Origin: Gymnogyps californianus
Taxonomy: Eukaryota; Chordata; Aves; Accipitriformes; Cathartidae
NCBI RefSeq assembly: GCF_018139145.2
Contig: NC_059477.1
Coordinates: forward strand, 16,355,522 to 16,419,521
DNA: 64,000 nucleotides
Direction of reading: 5' to 3'
Below the pieces are notes generated by a model. That model was given only the letters and a program-made list of their open reading frames with translations. It was not told the origin of the DNA and ran no database searches. Made by a program: the position numbers and the translations under genes. The number at the start of each line of letters is the position of its first letter. Position 1 is the first letter of the stretch. Shown here piece after piece: positions 53,642 to 64,000 of this stretch.

Positions 53642-56479
53642 GTGAGGACAGCCCGTCCGGGACCGGGCGATTCTGTCTGGGCCTCGCCTAGGCCTCGCCT
53701 AGGCCTGTGGTAGTGGCTCCCTGGGGTGCGTGAGCCCTCTCTGAGGGGCCCGGCCCGGCCCGGCCCGGTCCCTGATAGCGGCTGGCGGCGGTGCTCCTAG
53801 GCTGGCCCGGGGGTCGCTTCGTGGCGGCTGCCTGCGAGCAGCTTTCCGCTGCTTCCTTCCCGTCGCAGGTGATCTTCCGGGTCCACCATCGCAAGCGGGA
53901 GGCAGCTGCCTTTGGCGGGTGCGTGTCTGTGGCGGGGGAGGGTAGGGGTGTCCCCCTTACAGAGGGGAAAGCAAAGCAGTCAGCGTGGTTCCGGCGCAGA
54001 GGTTGGAAGTGAAATGTGTGTGTCATGCAGTTATGTTTAAGTTATGACTGTTCAGCTTTTACACCCGGGGTGTGTTAGCCAGGTGCCTGGGAGTAACATC
54101 TAAGTAACAAGGAGTGCCTGGACCCTTCTGGCACTGAGTGGTTGTGGTCAGTTTTGTGGGGTGCAGGATGTTGCAGAGCCATTCTGGATGTAACTGCTGA
54201 ATGTGTATGGAGGTTTACACCCATACTTGTACTCTGTGTTTTATTGGTGATGAGTTGGTGATTGCTGAAGATGTTGCAGCCTAAAGTGGCTTTAGATATA
54301 TCCCCCATGGCTGTTTGGTAAGCATCCTGAGGAAGATGTAGTCTGGTTTTGTGCCTGTTGACTGGTACGTGTGCCTTGCCTGTAATATACAAATAAGTGA
54401 CTATTTCCCTGTTTTTTGGGGTGGGTGGGGAGTGTTTTCCTTTTAGTGGGAGAACTAAAGCACTTTAAGAAAGGATGATACACTCCATAGCTAATGTGTT
54501 GTGCAGCACAGAAAATCCAGATGTTTCTGGAGCTAATGCCAAGTACAGTGCTCTTCTTTTCAATCTGTTTTAATTAGGCTAGTACTGCTGTCACAGAAGC
54601 AATTACTGTGTGGTTTTTTTCCCTTGAAGCTAAAGTTTATTTTTCCAGAATCACGTATATGATGTATGGAAGTTCAGAGACTTCCTTGGGTTTTTTGTCT
54701 TGCCAGGCTATAGCCAGTTGCTGAGATGAACATAGTTTCCTGTAAAACTTCTGGCTGACTTCATAACGGTATTTTTAATATGGTAGTGTGTGTGGGAGCA
54801 CAGCCCTGTTGTACATTCAACATTTAAAAAGCAACCAGTTTTAAAAGTTATCAGTTGCCTTAAGTATTGAAGAAACAATTCCAAATTTACCTGAAGATAT
54901 GCTCTTGAAGGCATTTTCCATGAACTCTGGTGTTTAGGCATGTTCAAATCATCTCTTGTTTGAATAATGTTGCAGAAACGCACAACAGCAAAAAATACCG
55001 TGACTTACAGGGCAGAGGGATGCGGAAGCATTCCAGACTAAGACTCAACCTTACATAAAGAACCTGACCAAAGTTTCTCTTGAAACTCTTGAATCTCTCT
55101 GCTTTCTTCCTTAAGGATATGTGAATATCAGGAGAAACTCTGAGCTAAAAGTGCTTACTACGCAGAGCAACAAGCAAAAGTCCACTGGGAAGTCATATGA
55201 TTGACTTGCAGATACCATCTTTTGTGGGTTCGTTGTAGGAGTGGTCAAACCTTGCCACATGAGCTGCATGCAGCTTGTTAGCACTTCTGGAGTCACTTGT
55301 CAACCATGTGGATTTTGTCTGGACTGCATAGATTTTTAGTGTGGCTTCTTAGAACTTGGAAGAAAATGTTTTAGTCAGCAAAATATGCCTGTAGATTCTA
55401 GCGAGCAGTTGTGGAAACTGGTATTGCATGAAGGAACATGTATCAGCTGGTAAGCGGGAAGTAGACTCCTGCAGGGTTTTGATCTTTGGCACGGGTGAAA
55501 GTCAGCTGTCACTCATAGGTTCCATCAGCTCCCCATGTTCCTGCTCTGTCAAACGTTTCACCAAGTCTTGCTTAAACAAAGATGAAGGTAGCAAGCACCT
55601 TAGCCTAGCAGACTAGAAGTGCAGGCTTAGTGAGGCGGAGTGGAAGAAATCAGGTGTGTATTGACGTTAAAGAATATGGACTATGGGAAAGTATGACTCT
55701 TGACTGTATGAAGGCTTTGATACACGGCAAGTTGGCTTAATAAGTATGGTTTCCCCTAGTATAGAATGTGGTTTGGGTTTTGTTTGTTTGTTTGTTTTTC
55801 TTTAATGTAGCTACTCTTGAAAACAAGGAAGTTTGGAGGTGTTAGATATGACAACAAAAAAACCACAGTTTGGATTGCTTCTCTGGTAACTTGCACAAGG
55901 CCCTGTATTGTAGTGCGGAGGAGAAGGAAGCAGTGTGCCACCAAACTTAATCTTTCAGTCCTGCTTTTGTTTGCAGTTCATTCTGTTTCTCATTCTGAAG
56001 TTAACCTGGCCAAACAACGAGAATGTCTTGTGCTTGCTCAGGCATGCCTGTCTTCGGTTTTCTTGTTACAAGGGCTGCAGAAGTCACAGCATTGACAGCT
56101 CTTCTCTTGAGCTGAAGTTAAAACTTCTTTGTGATACACGTGCAGAGTCTCCATTTGAAAACTTCAAGTTCCCATAAAATGGCAACCGGAGTGTGTTGTC
56201 AGACAGTGTAGTGGCTGTTTACTTACTTTGATTGCTCTGGATGTTTAACTAGGAGCTCTGAATTGCTCTCTGCAGAGATGCTGATCTCTTGCCAATGACT
56301 AGGCAGGGGACATGGGCTCCTAACTCTGACACTCTTGACCTGTGCTAATAGCAGATGTCTGTGGTAGGTGGGGTGAATGTCCCCCCTCTAGCATCTAATG
56401 AGACATCTCCTCTTCAGTTGACTGAAGATTTTCTGTTTCACCACCCTGTGTATAATGCATGTTGCTGAACTCTTTCCAG
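53642..56479 (+). other. PIKFYVE: PIKFYVE intron 1
   Basis: Leaves the CpG island near 53900 and then is AT-rich. It has a tgtt tandem run near 55780-55800. No further exon was seen. Confidence 0.6.
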
Positions 56480-56489
56480 GGCACGTGAA

Positions 56490-56661
56490 ATGGCCGCAGA
56501 TGACAAACGGTCTCCGACACTGGACTCTACCAGTGATCTACCTCATTCTCCTAGTAGTCCATCTCATCTCACTCACTTCAAACCCCTGACTCCTGACCAG
56601 GATGAGCCTCCTTTTAAATCAGCCTACAGCTCTTTTGTAAATCTCTTCCGTTTCAGCAAAG
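56490..56661 (+). CDS. PIKFYVE: PIKFYVE coding exon 1 (residues 1-58)
   Basis: The exon opens at 56480 after ctctttccag. ATG at 56490 starts MAADDKRSPTLDSTSDLP, close to human MATDDKTSPTLDSANDLP. The donor is gtaagt. Confidence 0.95.
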
Positions 56662-59600
56662 GTAAGTGTTTGGGGGAATGTATGTGCATGGATTGTGCGT
56701 GCTGTCTGTTTTATTGATGCCCTTTGCTGCCACATAAACTTGTAAAAACACCTCAGAATATAAGAGCATAATGTCAGATGGTTGGCCGAATGGGTGGTGA
56801 GTCAGTTCTTTTGTGAGGGATTTTTGGGTGACGTAGTAGAGCTTTGCTGTGGGAGAAGATAGCCATCATCTTGCAGCTAGAAATCTGTGGCTGCCCATGA
56901 AGGTCAGAGACAAGCCAGTTAGCAGATAGTGTTGTGTAGCTTCTTAGCTGGGCATCTGGATTTCCTTTGCCTATATGAAGTTTTTGGGGCTAAAAGCAGG
57001 CGTAACCCTCTGCCAGCCTATATGAGCAAAATGTATGCCTGCCCTTCCAATGCAAGTTCTTACTCCAGACTTCCTCCACTCCTCACCTTCCTGTGCATCT
57101 TGTACCTTCAGTTGGGTGGCAGCTGAGCTGCAATAAAGCAGTGTATTTACAGGAAGTCCACCCTTAATTTGCATGGCTTAGGTGTTCCCCATCAAGAGGT
57201 CTGAAGTGTTTTGTATATTAAAAACTACTTGATTTTGGCCTTTGTGCTACATGTATCATGAAACACTTATATTCTCAGTAGGCAAGCTCTTGAAGAACTA
57301 TGTGAGTTTTTCTTTTTTGTTTCAAAGAAATATATTGCAAAGAGTGGTGAATGAATGCACTTTGGTTTTGTACAAAAACTGTGTATCTCTTTGCTGAAGG
57401 TGGGAAACTGCTCAGCTGCTTTTGTTTAGTCTGTTCATTATCCAGCTCTGCTAAACATACTTCTGCAATGTTTAGGCTAGGGAAAAAGGGCCAAGATAGC
57501 TTTTTGCATAAGCAAACCGATCTGTTCAGACTTTTCTTATGCAGAATGAAAAATAATTACTTGATATGACTGCTATTAGTTTGCATAGTAGCATATCACC
57601 TGTCATTATTAATTTGTTGAAAGTAACGTAAGATGTGGTCAGTATTGGCTTCACTTGTTTGTCTCTGACAAATGTAGCTGGAGTCAGCAAAGTATTGTGT
57701 TGAACGAACGGGAAAACAACCTTGAAACAGCACATGAGCATGTTACTGGAATCAATGAGAACCTGTCTGTACTTGATCCTCTGATGGAAAAGGGTGGTTT
57801 ATTAAAGGCTGTGGTAACTTTAATGTGACCTCAGTACTGGCTTCTAACATAACTGAAAAACTTTTTCAGGGCAGAAGCTGATAACCAAGTGTAGCTATTC
57901 CATATAGCAAGAATAGTTCATGCTTACGGGTTTGGTTTTTTAGACACTTTTCACATTAGGTATATTTCTGAAATAGCTTGAGCCTTGACAGACGAGTTCT
58001 ACATACTGGCCTGTTTCCATGTTTTGTATGGTACTTTTCAGACTAAAAATTCATGTCTTTTGTTATGTATAATCATGATCTAAATGAGCTATTTATGACA
58101 TTTTTTTTACCCTTAGTTTTGCATGTACTACTGGTTTTCTTTATAATGTCTGAACAGTTGGTTTCTTGCTTTTTGTCAACTCCAGATGATGGCAGGCTTT
58201 CATCCCTGGCAGAGAGAGCAGAGGCAGGACAGAGTGATCCACAAGCATTGAGTGGTGGCTGGTCCAGTCCACAGCATCCCACCAGGGCTCAGTCTCTGAG
58301 GTCACCGGTTCCTTACAAAAAACAACTGACTGGTGAGCTGCAAAGAAGATCATCTACAGCCCTGGGTAATTTCAACTCTTTGTGCTACAAGGGAATGTTG
58401 TACTAGCCAGCCTGGGATGCTTCACAGTGAGGTGGAAGGAGGTGAAGAAAGGTTCATTGACTGTCTAGATTGATAGCAGAATTTGGTATCAAGCTACACT
58501 GCTTCTGTTAGTGAGGTCACACTTTAACCTCAGAAACATGTTCCCTCCGCTCTTCTTAGTGTTCCAGCAAGACACTGTTGTTGGGGCTCCGCTGTTTCAA
58601 TTACAAAACAGTCTGGAACAAAAGAGGCTGCCAAAACACATCCAACATCTTAAAGTCACTTGAACCTTGATCCTGAAAATTTCTGCTTTGTCTTGAGAGA
58701 CTTCAATTTCTTAACAACCACATGCAAACTATAACTTTAGAGCTCAGCCTGAATGGGGTTGATGTTTGTGTCTTCAAGGGAGTTACAGATGCAGGTTTTT
58801 GCTTGTAGCTGTTTTGAGGAGAATTGAATAGGAACTTGTATCTAAACCTTTTTTATTCCTAACCTTGGAACTATTGCCATATGCCATATTGAATCTCTTT
58901 TAGCTGGAATGGGAATTGAATGTGATTGCAAAGGTGCAACTGTGTAATGGCTTTATGAAGATCTGGAAGAGCTAGTAGGCAGATTGCAGGGGTCCTTCTT
59001 GAGACTTGCCTGGTTACTGTTGGCCATTTGTGATAGCCTTGAGCAAACTGCTGAGCTGGGTAAAAATCCTGTGCAAGACAGTATTTCCAAGAGTATGGTA
59101 CCTAGTGCAAACAAATTGTATCTTAAACATTGTTAATGTGTATGGGATTTTTAGAAAGATGTTTAGTCTTGGTAATCAGGCAAAAGTCCAGTACAGATAA
59201 CTAGCATTTTCATCTCTCTAAGTCATTTGCATGCTGTCTTAGTTGAACATCATCGTCCTCCTTGCCCTCTGGTACTGTTTGTGCTATTCAGTTGTACCTG
59301 TCACAACAAAGCAATTAAGGTTTGTTTGTGGTTTTGTTTTGGTTTTTTTTTTTTTTTAAAGCTTTTCCTCAAATGCCCCAAGTACAGCAGCGTGCTCTTG
59401 GCTGATTTGCCCATTTACTTTACTTCATTCTTAGTTACCTCTTGTAAATCACTTGGAAATTATCTCGTGATTACAGGTTAGAAACCTTTAGGTGAAGTAG
59501 GTTGTTTGGTAGTCAGAAGGCAGAAATAATCTTGCTGTTTGACTTCCACTGGGAGTAGGCAGCCGGGGAAATGAGACTTAGTCTAAAGTGTAGGGGAGGA

Positions 59601-61967
59601 ACTGTTGCTGCATTATTCCAACCCCTTTTCAGGTTGTCCATTCATATCCCTGGGTTTGGATGAAAGTACACTTAGAGGAATGTGATGATGAATCAGCCTG
59701 GAAAGAAGTAAAGTCAGACCAAGCAGGAATTGCTGGCTTTTTGAAGAGATTTCTGTGATACTGGGTGCTGAGTGGCCTGACTTACTATTGAGTATCTTCC
59801 CCCAAATAACCTCAGTGCTGTAACAAACACGAACTCTGTGTAATGCAAGTAAAAGTGTACTGGATTGGTGAGGAGGTTTCAGGGGAATTTTTCAGGTCAT
59901 CTCACTGTATTTGAAGAGGGGAAAAACATTTGCATCTTCTCTCTCCAAAAATCAGGCATTGCTTTTTTTGATGCAAACTTTAGAAAATTAATTTTCTTGC
60001 CTTCTTTTGTCTTAAAAGGTGCTGAATAATCAGGTCTTTCAGGATTTCTGAACATTAAGCAGAGAATTTTACTTCTGCCATTGCAGCTGATGCTGGGCTG
60101 CACAAATAATCTTAGAAATTATTCTCATATCTAAAGAATGAAAAGTATGAAAAGAAGTGATGTGATTTACATAAACACCTAGATTGGTAGGTCAGTTCAC
60201 CCACTCTGTTCAGTGACAGTGATGTGTCTAATCTAGTTTAGCTTTCTTGCAACCTTGTATCTGCAGGCCTGTAAATGTCTCTCTAGGCTTGGCCATTACT
60301 CAGATACTTCATAACATCAGCAAGTGTAGGCAGGAAAATGCCTAAGTCCTTCACAAAGGTCTCTCTAGCCTACTTGAATTTAAGTAACATGCCAAGCTTA
60401 AGCAAACTGAAATGCATAAATAAATAAAAGGCTGCTGGTGCCTCTAAACAGTGATGGAATGAAATGGCTCCTGAAGATGCTGACTCCCACCCCTCATCTG
60501 TCCGTTAGCTTGCACTGTCTGCACAGCAGATACTATCATTGCTCAGGAACCATGCTGGCTGACAACTGCAAGAACAGAACAACATAGATGGATGGTGGCT
60601 TTTGTAGGAAACTGTCTAGCGTCAGATATGTAGGATTTCAGTTGTGTGCTTTCCTTCAGGACTGCTTACGTGAAAACGTTATAATAGCACCTTACTGGCT
60701 TTTGTGAAAAGAGGAGAAGCTGCTGGATGCCTGGCTTACGTTGGAGATGCTTTGTGGGTTGTGTGGCTGAAGAACCAGTGCTGAGACTCTGCATTGACTT
60801 CTGTGGCCTCTCTCTTGGGTAATCTCTTGCATCCTCGTGTGCTGGAGTAGGGTGCTGGGGAGCTGGTGTCACTTCTACAGAGGCAGTGGGCCCAGCTGGT
60901 TGTATTGGACTGCACGTGTCTGTGTGCTGTCAGCTGAGTGCTTTCAAGGTGCTGGATTGAATGAAAATAGTCTCGTACTGAGATAACGTCACAGCTTGCA
61001 AATCCAGTTTAAGGAGAACTAGAAATGCTGACCAATTGGAGAGGGAGCATTGGTGGTAAAAGCACTTCTAGCTTGTTACTCTGTCATGCAGGATAATGCT
61101 GTTAATGCTAGACAATTGTAGCAGACTGGCAGTAATAGAGAATGGCAAAGGAGCTTAGCAGGAGTAAGGAAAGGCCAATGATAGTATGAGGGGGAAGAAG
61201 GCCTGAGGAAAGCGTGTGGTGGTTACTGGGAATCATAAAGAACATGACTTATTATCAGCGCATCTTTTCTATTGAAAAAGGTTTTGGAAAATGAAAATGC
61301 ATGTTGTAAAATGAAGTTAAGGACAGCTTTCTTACTTTTCATGTCAGTAGTTTGTATGCAGTGACTCGAGGAAGATGTGACGTTTGAACTGTGATAGTGA
61401 ACTTGAATATGAAATGATATGCTTTGGCAGTGAATAACTAGAAAGCAATTCATGCTGATTTGTATTAACAAAATTGTGGTATCCCTGGCGCGGGTGTTAG
61501 TTTATTGTTGGAACTGTGTGAAGCTCTCTGTACCTCTTGTGTTAGTGTATGGTCAGCTCTCTTCCTGTAAACTGAAACTAGCAGTTAAGTTCAAACGAAG
61601 TAGTTCTCATAGTGTTTTTGACTTGTCATTCATTGTAAAATGAATGCTAAAATACATAGGATCATGAAAGAAACTCTGGAAAAATATATTTCAGTGATTC
61701 AGTAATTGAGGATGCAGAACAATTGCATGACTTACTGAGCAAATCTTTCTGTGGCCTGAACTCAGAAGAGTATACTGAGTAGGTAATAATAGCTGGAATG
61801 GTATTGCAGGTTCCTTCCCAGTGATCACAGTTCAGGTGGGGAGAGTAGGAAAAAGAGGAGAAAAACATACAGTATTTCAGAGGATGTATAGGTTTTGCCA
61901 AGGGTCAACAGCCATGAATACATATAGGAAGGATGAGGGCTACTGTTGAAATATGAGGATTTTGATT

Positions 61968-62011
<44 letters not shown>

Positions 62012-64000
62012 TGTAGGAGTTAAGTTTTAGCTTAAGAAGGATAAATAGGTTAGAAATAAGTCAAATTGGAAAGCTAGATGGGGTTCCTTTGGTATATTGA
62101 GGTTTTGTTTGGTGAACATGTAGATGGGAAGGGAGTGAATAGGAAAAACACAATTGCTGCATAAACTGGTAGTCCTGAAAAGATGTGTTCCACACTCATG
62201 TTGGTGTGTTACATTGAAGGGCTGGGATGCAGCTGGCTTTTGTTTGTTAAACGCAAAATGATATCAGGTGAAAAATGATTGTCTTGTATGAGAGTTTGGC
62301 TGGGGAAGAAGAGTAAATGGATGAAGATATGGTAGAGTTGTGGAATGAGAAAGTATAAGGACTCTATATATCAAAACCATGAGGAAGCTGTCTTCACTTC
62401 CTGCAGTTGTTTTTGTGCTGGTTGGACAATGACAAGCAAAGGTTTGTGGAGCTGATCTGGTTGTCATAACAGATTAAATAACACTTAAATAAAGTTTAAT
62501 TTTATTTTAAAAACCTAATTTCTTGTGTGTAGTTTTAATTGTGGCTGGCTGGTGGGTTGTGTGGTGGGTTTTTTTGTTTTTGTTTTTTTTTTTGGGGGGG
62601 GAGCTGTGTGTTTTTTTTGTGTGTGGCTTTTTTTTAGTAGCATATACTGAGTTTGCTGCTTCAGGAGCACTAAAAAAGCTTGCCACTAATTATATGTGTA
62701 AGTGTGGTAAACCTTCTTGGCATCAAATCAAAAGAAGATATGAAATCTCTTCAGAAGTGCAACTAATGGCAGTTAGGGTGATGATGTGGGCAAAGCAAGA
62801 AAAATACTCTTATAGTTCCCATGTTTGTGGAAGGGAACATGAGTTTTGCAGATTTAATGGTGAACTAAGGAAATACAGTTACAATGCTGAAAACATATAC
62901 ATCTGTAAATTGTGTGTGCATTAAATGAGAAAATGGCTGTGGTATTTATAGTAATGGAATTTGGATCACGAGTAAGAGTTAACCTAAGATTGATACATGT
63001 GAATTCTTTTATAAGGATGGTGTTTTAGACACAGTGTGTCCTGTACTGTAGGGACGGTAACTTCTTACATTCTTGCTATACAGTGTGTTTTCCCCCAGAA
63101 AGGGAGAAATCACATGATTGGAAAGGAAGAGCCAAATGAATTTTAATCTGAGAATCGGTCAGCTTCTCTAGTGTAAACGGGTTAGCCATGTGCTCCTACG
63201 GCTGATGGCATGCTTTTTCTAATGCAGATAACATCCTTTTGACATTGTTTTATGTAACACAGAAAAGGGCATTTAACTAACAAGAGAACCAGTGTGGAGT
63301 TACCTGTGGCATTTCCTCAGTGCTGTGTATGTTCATACTTTGGGAATCACTTGCCTGACAAGATTTGTAGCTAGTTAGGCAGGAGGCCTGACAGTAATTT
63401 TTTGAGTTGGAAGCAACATTCCTGGAAAGAAGATACACTTGAATTCAAATGTTACAGCAGGAAAGTCCAGGAAGTAAATGCAGCATAGATCTTGTGATAG
63501 AAGTAAGGAGGAGCCAAAGGTTTCTATGGTATTATCCATGTTTTCTTGAAATATTAAAGTCCCTTTAATCACCCTAAGATACTCAACTTACTGCTGTCCA
63601 AAAGTATACTTATTTGATTTAAAAAAAAAAAAAAAAATCCAAGTGGCTAGCCACAGAACTGGGTTTAAGCACTCTAGAATCTCTTTAAAATAATCTCCTG
63701 TTGTGGATTCTTTCTTGTACATAGGTCATTAAGCAGCTATATATGGACTGATTAACTAAAAATATCTACTAAGAACCTGAAGAGGAGGCATGGAATCCCA
63801 CAGTTTTAATCACATTACTCTAAGGGTTTTGATCTCTTGCACACAAATGAATAGCCTAGTTGTTACTGCACGGCAACAGTTAACACGCTTCTGCTAGTGC
63901 TGTCAGCATTCCCGCTGACATCAGTGATATTTAAAACAGTAAACAGAAAGCAGCCATGTCTGTTCTTCCTGTACTAGGGGGAATCAAAATAATAATGCTA
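56490..64000 (+). CDS. PIKFYVE: PIKFYVE, 5' part only (continues past window)
   Basis: PIKFYVE is the endosomal lipid kinase that makes PI(3,5)P2 and PI5P. Only the first two coding exons lie here (56490-56661 and 58186-58365), giving the first 117 residues of a protein of about 2,100. They match the human N-terminus closely: SHLTHFKPLTPDQDEPPFKS, then AYSSFVNLFRF, and later SPVPYKKQLTGELQRRSS. This N-terminal region lies ahead of the FYVE domain, which begins in exons beyond the window. The last exon here ends in phase 1 at ACAGCCCTGG|gtaatt, where the human protein continues with Asp (ALDTRRK). Confidence 0.93.
56662..58185 (+). other. PIKFYVE: PIKFYVE intron 2
   Basis: AT-rich. No exon or recognised repeat. 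Confidence 0.7.
58186..58365 (+). CDS. PIKFYVE: PIKFYVE coding exon 2 (residues 58-117)
   Basis: The acceptor is caactccag. It starts DDGRLSSLAERAEAGQ, about nine residues more than the human form I recall, then follows human to RRSSTAL. Confidence 0.9.
58366..64000 (+). other. PIKFYVE: PIKFYVE intron 3, start
   Basis: No continuation of the PIKFYVE protein was found before the window ends, so the next exon lies beyond 64000. The stretch holds a 43-base C run (61969-62011), a G/T-rich segment (about 62520-62635) and short A/T runs. Confidence 0.6.
61969..62011. repeat. C homopolymer, 43 bases
   Basis: Uninterrupted C on the plus strand, in otherwise AT-rich intron DNA. It may be a true mononucleotide run or an assembly artefact. 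Confidence 0.9.

Larger units (their letters stand above)
52000..53900. promoter_or_regulatory. CpG island shared by IDH1 and PIKFYVE
   Basis: A dense CpG and GC-box region between the IDH1 first exon (ends 52442, minus) and the PIKFYVE first exon (ends 53641, plus). Long open frames occur on both strands here only because GC-rich DNA has few stops. The arrangement implies a divergent promoter region of about 1.1 kb. Confidence 0.85.

Overview
This is vertebrate nuclear DNA, very probably from a bird. The genes have short exons and compact introns with canonical GT/AG splice sites, two CpG islands mark gene starts, and the gene order matches the human 2q33-q34 / avian chromosome 7 block. The repeats are avian in type: CR1 fragments and two roughly 580-bp solo LTRs with 5-bp target duplications, of an ERVL-like kind I associate with Neoaves. 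The species cannot be told. I rebuilt the exon models by reading splice sites and checking codon phase. Family assignments rest on recalled human proteins, not on a database search.

Layout. Positions 1-7030 hold gamma-crystallin remains on the minus strand: a nearly complete but broken three-exon gene (5348-6963) and an isolated promoter plus exon 1 (374-441). The same interval holds an unrecognised two-exon reading frame (2040-4960, minus) and a large near-perfect hairpin (4955-5173). Positions 12829-22543 carry C2orf80 on the minus strand, with seven coding exons and 195 residues. Positions about 26450-35888 carry shugoshin 2 (SGO2) on the plus strand, with eight coding exons and 1010 residues, starting in a CpG island. 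Two solo LTRs sit in and just beyond its 3' half. Positions about 38500-52480 carry IDH1 on the minus strand, with eight coding exons and 415 residues, the active site intact. A second CpG island (about 52000-53900) is shared head-to-head with PIKFYVE on the plus strand. Only the first noncoding exon and the first two coding exons of PIKFYVE lie inside the window.

The genes do not form a pathway. They encode a lens structural protein (dead here), a poorly known protein (C2orf80), a protector of centromeric cohesion (SGO2), NADP-dependent isocitrate dehydrogenase (IDH1) and a phosphoinositide kinase (PIKFYVE). SGO2 and IDH1 converge tail to tail. IDH1 and PIKFYVE diverge from a compact promoter.

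The points most worth checking are the multiply disabled gamma-crystallin gene, the placement of SGO2 between C2orf80 and IDH1 (far apart in human), an in-frame upstream ATG and an altered C-terminal peroxisomal signal in IDH1, the hairpin whose arms each look like a spliced exon, and the unrecognised reading frame at the left. I saw no wholly new biological system.
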